Below, piece after piece: positions 46,020 through 58,277 of a stretch of 64,000 nucleotides of DNA (position 1 is its first letter; each line of letters starts with the position of its first letter). Origin of the DNA: Linum tenue (lineage: Eukaryota > Streptophyta > Magnoliopsida > Malpighiales > Linaceae); assembly GCA_946122785.1 (NCBI GenBank), contig CAMGYJ010000003.1, positions 186,001-250,000 of the forward strand, in the 5' to 3' direction. A program made the translations under genes and the position numbers. Below the pieces are notes generated by a model. The model did not search any database. It saw nothing but the letters and a program-made list of their open reading frames with translations, and was not told the DNA's origin.

Positions 46020-46954
46020 AAACCGAGGCTACAACTCCTGGACTTATCAATCAGAAACGCAGCAAAGTACACGATTAGTAACACAATGAACACAAGCGGA
46101 ATTAACTCGGACCTACTCCACGGCTGGGAACAGGATCAAGTATACGATGTGACTCCACAACTAGGGTGATGAACTAGTTGATAACGTCAGACTCTCCTAG
46201 CTGGCTCGATTCCATGAACAGACAAAAAAGAAAAGTAAGAGTTGAATACTAAAAACTAGGGTTTCTTATTGATCAAAATCTGTCCACAAGGTTTTTTAAC
46301 GGGTCCAGTTTAACGGGTTTCATGAATTGAACTTCCCTTTGGGCTTGTCTGACCTTCTTTCTCTTCTTGGATGCAGATTATATTGACCTCTTGGCCCACA
46401 AACAATTCAGGCTCCAGCGATGCGAAACTCTTAGCCAAATATGCTTGTAGTTGAGCCTTAATGCTTTGGTTTGACTTCGAGTAATTGGACCCTAAACTTG
46501 AGCAGTCTCTTCTCGTTCCAATGTTGGGCTTGAAACGATCTTGGCATTGATGCCCTCATCAACCCCCTCCACATGAAAAGGATTTGCCATCAAATCTGAT
46601 TCGTCGTCAAGAGAAGGAGCCAAATCAACAACGTTGAAAGTAGCACTCACACCATACTCGCCTGGCAGATCAATCTTGTATACATTGTCGTTGATGCGTG
46701 CGAGAACTTGAAAAGGTCAATCTCCACGAGGCAGCAGCTTAGAACGTCTTGGTAGGGGAAAACACTCCTTCCTCATGTGCACCCAGACCCAATCTCCTGG
46801 CTCAAACTTTTGAGGACGTCGATGCTTGTTCGCATTCTTCAAAATCTGTTCGGTTCACCTCTCTATGTTCAACAATTCCTTTTCATGTAAGTTTCGCACA
46901 AACTCCCCTTTCTTTGCACCATCTAAGTTAACAAGCCTTTTGAGGACGTCCATG
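46020..46954 (-). mobile_element. Ty3/gypsy pol fragment (integrase C-terminus), decayed
   Basis: Minus-strand reading gives the gypsy pol end: KFEPGDWVWVHMRKE, RRSKLLPRGD, a TGA stop, then PFQVLARINDNVYKIDLPGE and VSATFNVVDLAP, followed at lower coordinates by a diverged TRSQTKALRL-like end. About 46020-46380 may be 3' untranslated or LTR sequence. It abuts the receptor-kinase fragment at about 46955. A CTTTTGAGGACGTCxATGC word occurs twice (about 46808 and 46937), pointing to rearrangement. Confidence 0.7.
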
Positions 46955-47225
46955 CTTTTTCGAATTTTGTGGGGGGTTGGCCGGACATGGCGATCGTCGG
47001 AACTCTACCGTCACTGCAATTGAGATTGAACGCCAGGAGGCCACAATAAGCTGGGCGGTTCAGCCCCAAGAAAGGGTAACCGAAGCGTAAGGGCCCGCAT
47101 TCGAACAGCCGGTTGCAGTTCGCGTAATCTTGTGCTGCAGCAACGCCGATCACGATGATTGCGACGGCGGCGTCGGCGGCGAAAATGGGAAAACATAGCA
47201 CTACTCTTCTTTGACCATTGGCCAT
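46955..47225 (-). pseudogene. Receptor-kinase first exon, truncated (copy 4)
   Basis: Starts MANGQRRVVLCFPIFAADAA and reads into the ectodomain ([38 protein letters not shown]), then matches the 45518 gene only to about 46955, where gypsy pol sequence begins. The upstream flank to about 47740 also matches the flank of the 45518 gene (45519-46020), so promoter and first exon were duplicated together. No membrane or kinase exons follow. Confidence 0.85.
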
Positions 47226-48750
47226 TAATCACTATGACCGAAATGACTGTTTTTGTTTCGGTAATGAATACAATTATTGTTTTCATCGCGGACAATCGAT
47301 GATGTATAAGATGGGAATTAGGAGAGTTTCAAAATTCTCGTTTCGGCTCCATTGGTGAATCTTGAAGCTAATCAACTAGACTGCAACAATTTTGTTATAT
47401 CTTCTCGATTAAAGTTATAAAATAAATAAATAAATATCTCAAAATGTAAGGATTTATCCAGCAAGTAACCAATAATTATATATTTTTTAACGAAACACTT
47501 TGTCCTAATTTGACTAAATCTACGAATCAACGAAATGTACTATATCCGAATGTGAATGACTAAACATTAAACTCTATTTCTTTAAATTCGCATATGGAGC
47601 ATGTTGTACGTTGGATATATCTCGAAGAATTATAATCACATATTATTATTCATAGTGTATTTGTTCTTAGGGTTTAAGGTTTGGAAAATTATCACTAATT
47701 CAAGAATTAGGGTTTAACATGTTAACTCAAAGCATGTACAGCTTAAATTAACATATAAAAATCATTGGTTTAGTGCTTCATGTTTTGTTGAGATAGTAAT
47801 CAAATATCCAATAACTAATCAATGTCTCAAATAATAATATGTTGTTTAGGAGATAATAATCAAATATCCATCAATAACTAAAACTTAACCCTTCATTTAG
47901 AAAATTCAGATCTAAGAATAGAGAATTAAAGGTCATTTTTATTTTCCCTAGCTTTCTTAATCGGCTTATATCTTCTTCGTTTTAACTCGGATTTTAATTT
48001 TTTTGCACAGAACGAGTTCGTTGTGCTCTACAAAATGAGATCCATTTTCAATATTTTTTTAGAAAAAAAAAATTCTTGCCTCTCGATACCAACTGCATAC
48101 CATATGGTATTTTCTTCGTTTTTAATTCATTTTTGAAAACGTTTGCACAGAAGGAACGAGTTCATCATGATCTATTGGATCTACAAATTTCTGGGTGAAC
48201 AAATTACAGGACCAAAAAATACCACACAATATCATACAATACCACCCTGGTACGGGGTGGTATCTTGTGGTACACAATGTTAAAAGTCGTAAATGACAGT
48301 TAATATACTTCTACTATCATGTATTCAACCATCCTACAGTCTTGGTTTGTTCATACCACCATGTTACGCTTTTCAAACTATAGGTATGCTCTTATTTCAA
48401 TTCCAATCAATACCATATGGTATGGACTGGTAAAAAATGGCTCAATTTTTTTTGTTCGAAAAATATATCAAAGTGTATATCATTTTGAAGAGCATAATTA
48501 ATCTGATTTAATTGTGCAAAAAAATTAAATTTTTTGATAGATGTAAGGAGTAAATTAAACAACTTAACATAATCGAAGACATAATATGAGTAAGGAGTGA
48601 GACCGATTGATTGATATAATTAATAATTGTAAATTTGTAATTCAATCATAGACCAACTACAAAAGCTAGAAGGTGAATGACATATTTGATATGTTTTTTT
48701 AGTAGATAAATTATTAGCCCCGTTAAATTTTATAAAAGACTAAAATATAC
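47226..48750. other. Non-coding stretch
   Basis: The first about 500 bp duplicates the upstream flank of the receptor kinase at 45518 (TTTCATCGCGGACAATCGATG in both). The rest is AT-rich with short palindromes such as TACCATATGGTA (about 48095 and 48410). No gene is seen. Confidence 0.5.
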
Positions 48751-48759
48751 CTTTTCATC

Positions 48760-51163
48760 GGGTTGGATCCAGTCCTTAAGCCTTATTGTTTAAGAAGGTT
48801 CTTAAACTATTTTTATTGGCTGATACTATATTAGGTAGTTAATGATGGTTAGTAGTTAATATTTAGTTAGAATAAATAAGGTATTATAAAAATATAATTA
48901 ATATTACTCATTAATGATTCTCTTTCTCTCTCTCCCTTGATCTTCTCCATTACCCTCTCTCTCCACTACAATGAAAAGGAAATTCGAAATTAGTTTAATT
49001 AAATATTATTATTTAATATTTAATAAATTCGAACTTCATACTTTTTTACTTTTTAAAATTAAAATTAAAAATTAAAAAATATATGCTCTCTCTCTTCGTG
49101 GCAACTTGCAATGCATTATTAACATTTTGCAATGACATTATCAGCATTTATGAAATCAATCGTTATTATTATACCTCATCACTATTAACGATTTCAATAT
49201 ACTTATCAATTCTTTACAATTACATTATTAACAATTTTGAATCAATTGTTATCATTTTATGGTTTCGTCATCAACGCCTATGAATGAATCATTAAAATTA
49301 TGTAACATGGTCATTAACAGTTTGAATAACAATAGAGCGAAATTCAAGAACTTTTAGAGATATCAGTTGCTCATGGGACCGAGTCATGCCCAAAATAGTC
49401 AACAATTCCATAAATTGGAATGTGACCAAAGGTGGTATGAATCAACAGGAGGCACTACTACTAACTAGGTTGTTTGGCTATGTAACTCCATCTTCTTCCT
49501 CCATAACCTGAGAATTCTCTTTCATCAATTGTTGTAATATTCTCTCATGTTATACTCAGTTGTAACACAGATGAGCTCTTAATTTTTGAGCAAACAACAG
49601 TTTATTAATACAAATACAAATCATTCATAAAAAAAAGTTTGAATAACAATATCATTGATTTACAACATCTTTAGTACTAATGATTCACATTTTCACATCA
49701 TGTTTATAACTATCTAGTCATGGCCTCTTTCAATGATTTCTAATGACATTATTAACACTTTATTATCAATTAATATTGTTTTACATTACCAATCTCAATG
49801 ATCATAAAGCACAATATTGATTTTCAACATGTTGGGTACTTGTGTGATTCAGTCAAACAAACATTGTCAAGAAAAATATTAGCTCAAGCAAACCAACATT
49901 CACGCCTCAACACCAAACTTTTAATAACAATATAATAAAGTATTGATAATGAAAAGTATTTCGTTGAAAATAAACACAAAACATAAATATAATAATGTCC
50001 GACTTCAACATTATAAAATGATATCAAGCTTTTAATAAAGATATTAAAAACCATTATTAACAAATGAGCAAGTTACTGATAAGGAAATAGATTTTGTAAT
50101 AAAAAAATATTAATAATATTCAAATTAATTGTTTAATGTCAAATAACACTAAAACACATTAATAACTAACATGTGTTTAATGGATAATGCAACCAAAAAC
50201 TTTGATAATGATAGCAACTAATAATTATTAAGTACATTACTAGATATTATTAATATCTTATTTTTTCAAACATTGATAATGCTTATACACACCCATTAAT
50301 AACGACACCAACTATGTTACTAACTTAGACTGAAAGGTTAATAACCATAGTTATATCATTAAACACAAATCACTTTTGCTAATGTCATAAACAAACGAAT
50401 ACCTAACAAGTATGCTTCTTGATAATGACATTTGACAAAGTTACAAACATAAACGGAAAAGTTAATAATACAAATCAATGAAATAAATTGTTGCTAATTG
50501 TTGTATTGTGCTTGCAAAAAAACATTGATAATAGCACTTCAAATGATTATAAATCATTGCGAACCAGATTGATAATACGATGTAATAGTAAATGAACTTC
50601 AAGTACCATTGAAAACACAATTTCACTTTTGCTAATGTTACAAACAAAACAAAACAAAACATAAAAAGTTAATAATGTCACATAACATTATTAAAAAACC
50701 TGTCGAACAACATTAATAATAACACAAACGAATACCTAAAAATGAAAAAATCCTAAACCCATGCAACAAAAAACCCTAATGATGATTCAAATTATAAATA
50801 TTGATAATGTCATTACAAATATTGATACTAAATTGCAAGTTGCCAAGATGTGAGAGAGGACATATATTTTAAATTTCCATTTTAAAAAAGGAAAATTATT
50901 AAATTCGGATTTCATTAAATATTAAATAAAATTAATTTTGTATTTTTTATTATAATGTAAAGAGAGGATTATGGAGAAAATCATGGGAGGAGAGAGAAAG
51001 AGAATCATTAATGAATAATATTAATTATATTTGCATAACCTCTTTTACTCTTAACTACCTATTAACTACTAACCCCCTTTAACTACCTAATCCACTATCA
51101 ACCAATAGGAAGGCTTTAAGATTCTCCTTAAGGAATGAGACTTAAGGACTTGAACTCAAGCCC
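48760..51163. mobile_element. Long-TIR Mutator-like element (2404 bp, non-autonomous)
   Basis: Left about 48760-49130 and right about 50830-51163 are inverted copies over some 350 bp (CAGTCCTTAAGCC against GACTTAAGGACTTG; CATTAATGATTCTCTTTCTC against GAGAAAGAGAATCATTAATG). Flanks are CTTTTCATC (48751-48759) and CTTTTCATT (51164-51172), 8 of 9 matching, fitting a 9-bp MULE target duplication. The interior is AT-rich with many TTATTAA/TTAATAA words and no coding frame. About 49375-49600 may be a separate inserted fragment. Confidence 0.8.
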
Positions 51164-51838
51164 CTTTTCATTACTAGATTTGGGCTCGTCCGTTGGACGG
51201 TTACATTTTATTGATAGAAATTATTCTAACCAAACATACAATTTTATATGGTATGCTAAAGGCAACCAAATAATTTAGTTGTTGAAAAGATAAAAATGAA
51301 CAGACATACATCATAGAGTTTTCTGTTGGAATGACAAAAATATCCTTAATCATGTTTATACGTCCGAATCCGACCTAAACCCAGAACCCGGAGGATTTTT
51401 AGGGGTACGGTAAAACTCGAACCTGAATATTGTGGGTGATGAGTGGACATGGTTTTCTCACCATCCAACCCGAACTCGCTCGATTATACACGTGCATATG
51501 TATTTTAATATATCTAGAAATAATCATTATTTTCTTAACATATTTTATATTTAGCATATAAATATATTAATTTCATAAAATTGTGTTGTTTTAATTAATT
51601 TTCTTCATTCTAATGAATCGTTTTCGTATTTTTCCTCTTATGTAATGTGTTAGTTAAAATTATAAAGAAAAATTATTATCCATGGATAACCGTGGATACC
51701 CGAAAGGGTATGTGCAATTTTGATTTTCTACCCGTTTCTTATATGACTATGGGTATGGGTAAAATCTGAACTATTTTGGGTAGGGTAACGAATATGCATT
51801 ATCCGCCTCCGACCTGACCGGTTGTCATCCCATTTCTG

Positions 51839-52326
51839 TAGGAATGGCAATGGGGCAGGTCCGGGGCGGGTATCTCGATACCCATACCCGCCATACCCGC
51901 CCCGTGGCAGGTCGGGTATGGGTCGGGTAATTTATCATGGGGCGCGGATCGGGACAGGTCGACCCATAGGGTATATAATTTATGCGGAAAAACCTTAGAA
52001 TTATTCGTTATTTTAATTAAAAGACCGAGAAAGAAACTATAATATGATAAAATGTAGTTATATTATTGGAGAGATTGAATTTTTTACTTATTTTCAACTT
52101 TATTATACCTAAAATATGATGTAATAAGAGGAAAATCCTAAGTAATTTGACTAAGATTACATGTAACTTAGACTAGAACTGGTTGAGAATGGGGCGGGAC
52201 AGGGCAGGTCGGGTTGATGAGAGGTACTCATTCCCGCCCCGCCCCGCCTACGAAGCAGGCCGGACCCGCCCTAAAACAGGTCAAACAGGTCGGGTAAATC
52301 GAGTCAGGTCGAAATTGCCATCCCTA
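51839..52326. mobile_element. Non-autonomous hAT element (488 bp)
   Basis: Ends are TAGGAATGGCAAT and, reversed, TAGGGATGGCAAT (12 of 13), with a perfect 8-bp target duplication CATTTCTG (51831-51838 and 52327-52334). The ends match the family of the 16510-17959 element. Subterminal CGGGGCGGGTA and CCCGCCCCGCC words are present. Confidence 0.9.
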
Positions 52327-52334
52327 CATTTCTG

Positions 52335-53320
52335 ACATCTGAAATGATTCATAGACGTAAGGTTGAGATTAAAAACTAAAATATTACCAAGAAAATGAAT
52401 GATAATTAAAAAAAAACTTATCAAACTAAACTAAAGCTATGATCTTCACCATCAAATTGAGCTAAAACTAACATCATAATCCATCAACAAAGGTTTATCA
52501 TTCCTTCGCATATACTTTTGAGTCAAAATTTCTCGGTCAAGGTAAGATCATATTGTTGATGGATTTTAGTTTAGACCTCTTATGAAGGGTTATCAGCCTA
52601 TATAGATTGATGTTTCTTATCATTCTATTGAGCATTAGTCAAAAGATTTGCGTCTAATGATTATCATAATCCATAAAATATCAGTCAATCCATATAAAGG
52701 ATTTTCAATGTTACGATCAATATGCTATAAGTAACATTAAATTCTCATACTATAATTTTGAGATTTAACCAAGGAATTTTGAATCATTAAAATATACACC
52801 ACCATGCATCATTTTTTTCTTCTTTTCTGCACAAATAATACATGCATTGTTTGCTTGATTTGACCCAACTATCATTCAAAATGAGTGATAGTTAAATCTC
52901 AAGTTTTTTGTGAGATTGTTGAGATTGAGATTGTTGTATTATTTTTTCTTCCAACTATGTCCCTACATTTTTATGTGTGTTGCTTTTTTATATTAAAAAG
53001 AAAGAGTAAAAGTGACGTTTCATCCAAAAAGTAATAAAACTTATTTAAATAACACAACAACTGTCACAAAAATCAAACGATGTATACTACATACACCAAT
53101 TTTTATATATATATGTATATTACTATGCATGCATTGATGACAATGCATCTATTTAATTATCACCGAAACCAAACGATACTTAATTAGTTTTTGTCCAACA
53201 TTGTTAGTCCAGGTTTACCACCCAAGAGAAACAATCTCTTAATTAATTTTTTTTTCTTATCTAACGTGCTATATATGGCTATAAGATAATCAGGTTCTTC
53301 AAGAATATAATTTTGGACGG
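52335..53320. other. Non-coding stretch
   Basis: No gene is supported; AT-rich sequence lies downstream of the orphan ectodomain exon. Confidence 0.45.
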
Positions 53321-53325
53321 AGAAT

Positions 53326-53805
53326 GTACTCCTCTTTTAATTATTGGAATGGATAAAAATAAGTTATTTGATTACTTTAGTTGGGTCTAGTAAAATGACT
53401 TTCAGTTGATATGGGTCAAGCCTACAAAACAATATATGAGATGCAGAAAGACTAAATAGTCATTCCTATCTATGCGGAGAGGGTGCTGGCGAGGAAAGTC
53501 TATATATGCGGAGAGGCTGAGAAAATTAGAATGGGGAGGGTGCTGGCGAGGAAAGTCTATATAGTGTTGGGTAGATAGATGTACTCCTCTTTTAATTATT
53601 GAAATGGATAAAAATAAGCTATCTGATTACTTTAGTTGCGTCTAGTAAAATGACTTTCAGTTGATATGGGTCAAACCCAAAAAACAATAGATGAGATGCA
53701 GAAAGACTAAATAGCCGTTCCTATTTATGTGGAGAGGCTGAGAAAATTAGAATGAGTAGGGTGCTGGCGAGGAAAATCTATATAGTATTGGGTAGAGCCG
53801 TAGAG
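53326..53805. repeat. Tandem duplication of about 255 bp
   Basis: GTACTCCTCTTTTAATTATT starts units at about 53326 and 53581. Both continue through AAAATGACTTTCAGTTGATATGG, GAGATGCAGAAAGACTAAATAG and GGTGCTGGCGAGGAAA. Within unit 1 a shorter segment (GGAGGGTGCTGGCGAGG-like) is itself repeated. Confidence 0.8.
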
Positions 53806-53969
53806 GATAGATTGAAGATAGATAGAGGTAGATAGATTAAATGAAAAATGCTAGATCAAAATAAAATCTTACGTAAACCAGATACAAAGGAAAGCCCGCT
53901 CGCGGCCCACTAACGTATCGGCCCACTATCTGGCCCGAGAACTCAAAGAGAAGAAGAGAAAGATCGTAC

Positions 53970-54783
53970 CGAGTTGTTTCTCCGGTGGCGAAGCACTACT
54001 AAGGGCCAAACAGTCGGCGGCGTAAGCCTGACCGGCGCAATAGCAAGCGAAAAACCGCGCCGCCCTCTCACTGAACCCGCACACTCCTCCGGATTTCGTA
54101 CAGTTGACGCAAGCACCATCGTAATCCCTCGTCCACCGCAGTCCAAAACCTCGGTTCATCGCCGCCGCCAACCTCTCCACCGACGTCGGGGGCGGCGACG
54201 ACCTCCCAAGCTCCGTCCGATTCGCCGGCATCCTAACTCGATTCCGGCACGATTCCAACCAAATCCTGACCGAATCGTCGAACCCCCCGAGCAGGTGCTC
54301 GCTCAGCAGAAAGTAATCCCATGAACCGCCGTTGCAATTGAGCCGGCCAATACTCGCCGGCAGTTGAATCCCGACATCTGGCGGCGGACAATCGTAGAAG
54401 AGCACGACGAATTGGGTGTCCGGCGCGTAATCGAACAGATCCGAAGCCAAGGTGATGGTTCGGGTAGGGAGGCAGGGGATTCCACCGAACCCTTCTCGCA
54501 GAAGGGTAAGGGTCCGAGAGAATTCGTCGATCCGGAGGATCTTGTGAGGTATGCCGGAGATTCCGATCATTGGAGTTTCCCCGATGCCGCAACGGAGACG
54601 GAACGCCGGGAGGCCGCAGTAGGCCGGGCGGCTGAGCCCCCAGAAAGGGTAACCGATTTTGAACTGGCCGCATTCGAACAAGCGGCTGCAGTTCGCATCA
54701 TCCTGCGCTGTAGTTCTGATTGTGATGATGGCGACGAAAATGGAAAAACAGAGCATTACTCTGCTTCGACCGTTCCCATCCAT
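53970..54783 (-). pseudogene. Orphan receptor-kinase ectodomain exon (copy 5), no kinase exons downstream
   Basis: Open first exon with signal peptide (MLCFSIFVAIITIRTTA), full ectodomain ([66 protein letters not shown]) and a conserved splice donor at 53969. Length (814 nt, phase +1) suits the other copies. Downstream there are no membrane or kinase exons, only the 255-bp tandem repeat. If transcribed and read through, it would yield a secreted ectodomain-only protein ending EKQLGTIFLFFSLSSRAR. I call it a pseudogene but a soluble receptor-like product is possible. Confidence 0.75.
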
Positions 54784-55028
54784 TGGCCATTAATCACTGT
54801 GACTGATTACCAGGAAAAGAAAATGGAATCGATGAAGCATTGTTTTATTGATTTCATCGCAGGAAGAAAAGAAAAAGACATTGTTCTCCAGCCATTGGTT
54901 CTTCAATTTTCTCGGCCAGCTATATTCAACCGCCTGCAAAAAAAAAAAAATACAGAGTAATTTTTTGTTCTTGTGCTTATGCTTGTTACAGCTAACTCTG
55001 GAAGGCCTGGAATAAGTGGGATCATTAC

Positions 55029-56392
55029 ATAGTCCAAGAGGTGCATGTCTTCGTTTGGACCATAGTAACATTGGGACCTTTTGCTGCTATAATTTGTAGG
55101 AGGAATACCCCAAAGTTGTAGACATCGTATTTCATTGAGTATATTCCATTCTTCACGTATTCAGGAGGCACATATCCACTGCATAATATTGGAAAGTACA
55201 TACAGAGATTTCACTTGTTGGTTATGAATGGGTTAAGATCGTTTTTTGGCATCCAATAGTCTCATTAGTTATCGTTGTCAATAATAATTAGGTAAAGAGA
55301 GATGACATGACTTACTATGTTCCGACAATCCTACTGGTGTTAGCTTCACACAGATCTTTTCTGAAGAGTTTCGCCATCCCAAAGTCTGAAATCTTGGGGT
55401 TCATCCCATCGTCTAGAAGAATGTTACTGCCCTTCAAATCCCTGTGGATGATGGTGAAGTTTGAGTATTCCTGGAGGTACAACAGCCCTTGGTAACTCCT
55501 TCAATGATCCTAAGTCATTAACCCTACTACCCTAGTCCAAGCTCAACTTTTTCATTGGATCTGTACATTGTTAGACAGTCTCCAACCCAAGCATGCAAAT
55601 TTGGAGAAAGGGAGGTTTTTGGCTTTTTTCATCTCCAACCCACCAATTATTTGGCTTGCAAATTTGGAGAAGTGGGCTTGGGGTGGATAGATAGAAGCTG
55701 ATATGGAAAAATGCAAGGAGAAGATGGGGGACCAACCATGGAACCCAAGCCCACACGCTGGGGCCCTCCACTTTCCAGCATCTTCTTTTTTTTTTTTTTA
55801 CTTTCTTAATTTTTGATTGATTAATTATGAGTTGGGAAGGCAAATTCATTCTGGATTAGATAACCAACAACAATCAAAGAACAAAAGGTAAGAAACTTTT
55901 TACTATAATAATGGAGCTAAACTAGCAGATACGAAACAGGTAGATGTCCAAATTTCCGTTGATCATGAACTCATAAACCAACATTTTCTCTTCGTTCTCG
56001 GTGCAGAACCCCACAATCCTGACCAAATTCACATGCTGAAGCCTTGCGGTTAAGGGAAACCTCATTGGTGAACTCCGCAAGTCCCTGAGTTGATGATTTT
56101 AAAAGCCGCTTCACCGCGATTAACTCACCTCCCAACAATATACCCTGGAAATCAGAAGAGAAGAAAGGATAGGAAAAGTTCTAAGTTTCAGGAAACTTGC
56201 CAGGTTTCAAGAATTTTAAAAAGAAGATTTTGCTGACCTTGTAAACCGGTCTGAACCCACCCGATTCAAGCAAGTTATGGCCGAGGAATTTGTTGGTAGC
56301 TGCTTTTACATCGGATAAGTTGAATTCATGAAAAGTCGGAGGCTCTCTACTGCCACTAATTGGGGGCTTGGTTTCAAAAAGGGATGGCAATT
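55029..56392 (-). pseudogene. Receptor-kinase pseudogene with kinase exons only (copy 6)
   Basis: Kinase exons in the family order: part of exon 2 (56238-about 56392, NLSDVKAATNKF, ESGGFRPVYK), exon 3 (55933-56144, [18 protein letters not shown]), exon 4 (55316-55560) and exon 5 (55029-55178). Exons 3, 4 and 5 carry small insertions or deletions compared with the intact copies (212, 245 and 150 nt against 211, 238 and 151), breaking the frame. The Gly loop is altered. There is no ectodomain exon and no last exon. Intron 3 is enlarged by a MITE-like segment, and the upstream side meets the Harbinger element near 56390. Confidence 0.85.
55575..55850. mobile_element. MITE-like insertion in the pseudogene intron
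   Basis: This stretch fills the position of intron 3 and makes it about 370 bp instead of about 90-100. It starts with AGTCTCCAACCCAAGCATG and has inverted or repeated words around GCAAATTTGGAGAA, a style common in plant Harbinger or hAT MITEs. Ends and target duplication could not be fixed. Confidence 0.45.
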
Positions 56393-56690
56393 TATGCCCG
56401 TTTAGTAGTCATTCTGTTTTTTTATTTTTGGAAAACAGAAAAGGGAATCCGAAGAAAAGGAATCTGTCGTTTTCTGGAAAACAAAACCTGAAGAAAACTT
56501 GTTTAGCTGAGAATTTAGAGAGTTCTGAAACTGAAACCTGGAAATGGAAACTTGTTCAGATACAGTTATTACAAACTGATTTTTGTTTTCAATAGCAATC
56601 TTGTTTTAAACAAATAAACAAAATACTACTACATCAACCAAACATTTTAAGAAGTACAAATACAATAACAAATACAAATAAGTAAAAACA

Positions 56691-58025
56691 TCAAATAACT
56701 TCTGCTTGAAAGTCATTCCACAACTTGTCTGCTATTTCATCACGTCGAATTTCCATTGCCCGAGTTTGAGTTGAACTGACATCATACACTTCAGTTTGTT
56801 GTACTCCCTGGACTTCTACACCACACTGTTGGTATTTGTCAAATAAGACGTCTTCATCACAGTGGATCTTGATAAAGTTATGTAGCACACAAGTAGCTAT
56901 AACAATTTGCGCTTGCTTCTTGAATGGAAAGTTAGGCATATGTTTTAGAATTGGAAACCTAGCTTTCAAAACTCCAAAACAACGCTCAATAACGTTGCGT
57001 AGGGATGAATGATAAAAGTTAAACAATTGTTTACGATTTGTTGGGCCACCTGCACGGTTAATCTCTTGGAAATGAGAAGATTCTCTTGTCCGGTAGGGTG
57101 CTAAAAATCCAGGCATGTTTGAATATCCAGAATCAACAACATAATATTTACCTGAAAATTTTTTAGAAGTTAATTAGTTATCCACTAAATTTGCGATCTA
57201 TATAAACATAAAAAATTATTCATTACATACCTCGCGGCGGCATTGAAAATTTATTCCCTGGATTAGAAACGGTTTCAGCAAGAACCCTAGAATCATTTTC
57301 CGTGCCCTCCCACCCTGCCATTACATAGGTGAAAAGCATGTCAAAAGAACATGCAGCCATCACATTCTGAGTAGTTGTTGTCTTTCGCCCTCGGAATGGT
57401 ATTTGCTCGCCGGTCGGAATAGTTGCATCAATATGCACTCCATCTATTGCCCCAATGCAGCTCTAAGTTACAAAATAGAAAATGTTAGATGAACATGTTA
57501 TAAAATTTTTGAACCAACTATAAAGGCAAGTAACTTAATTTACCTCAAAATATGGATCATATTTTGAACCAACTATTTTTCAGGAACTTTATCGAAATTT
57601 GGGGGAACAATGTACTTGTTGGAAAGCTTCACCACTGCTTTCAATACTTTACCGAAGTACTTAGATATGGTAGCTGTAGAGTGCTGAAACCTTTCAGCAC
57701 CATCTCGAAAGTCAATGGCATGACCTAAAGTTCGTAGGAAGATTGCCACTTGTTCTTCAACAATGACTCTCTTGGTAGATTCCAGCAATCCTTGTTGTTT
57801 CAATTCATCGCATAAAGCAATAAATGTTTCCTTATCAGTTCGTAGTTCTTCATATATCCTAATCGGATGACCACGCAAAAGTTCTTGAACCCATTGATGT
57901 CCTGGCAATTTTGAGTTTCTGCATGGTTCTTTAGGCAAATTCAATATCTCATTCTCCAACAGTGCCAAATATATTATCAAATTCCTATGCATCTCATGAT
58001 CAGAATCTGTATCAGAAGTTGCCAT
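56691..58025 (-). pseudogene. PIF/Harbinger DDE transposase, one-base frameshift
   Basis: Three exons: 57544-58025, 57231-57462, 56691-57151. Reading from MATSDTDSDHEMHRNL: a helix-turn-helix-like region (EEQVAIFLRTLGHAIDFRDG, STATISKYFGKVLKAV), then SCIGAIDGVHIDATIP (first Asp), WEGTENDSRVLAE (second Asp), YYVVDSGYSNMPGFLAPYR and RNVIERCFGVLKARFPIL (Glu). This is the DDE_Tnp_4-type nuclease that cuts and joins element ends at TTA targets. Exon 1 lacks one A in the run near 57577 (GAAAAATAG), giving a premature stop before the end of exon 1. Otherwise the gene looks complete, so inactivation is recent. Confidence 0.85.
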
Positions 58026-58277
58026 TACGTTTCTGCATAGATAATATATTCGAATCAGAAAATGCACAAACAAACTTCAAATACATAATACTTGATCAAA
58101 CAAACACTTAAAAAAACTTAATCCAAAATACAAGCTCACATACCCATGTTTCGTAACCATAAAATGGCAATAGATCCATGAAATAAACAAAGCTCCATAC
58201 AACATACAGCAAACATAAATACTCAAACTTGAACTCTAAAACACATCATCATCAAGCGAACCCTCTTTTCAAGCAAA

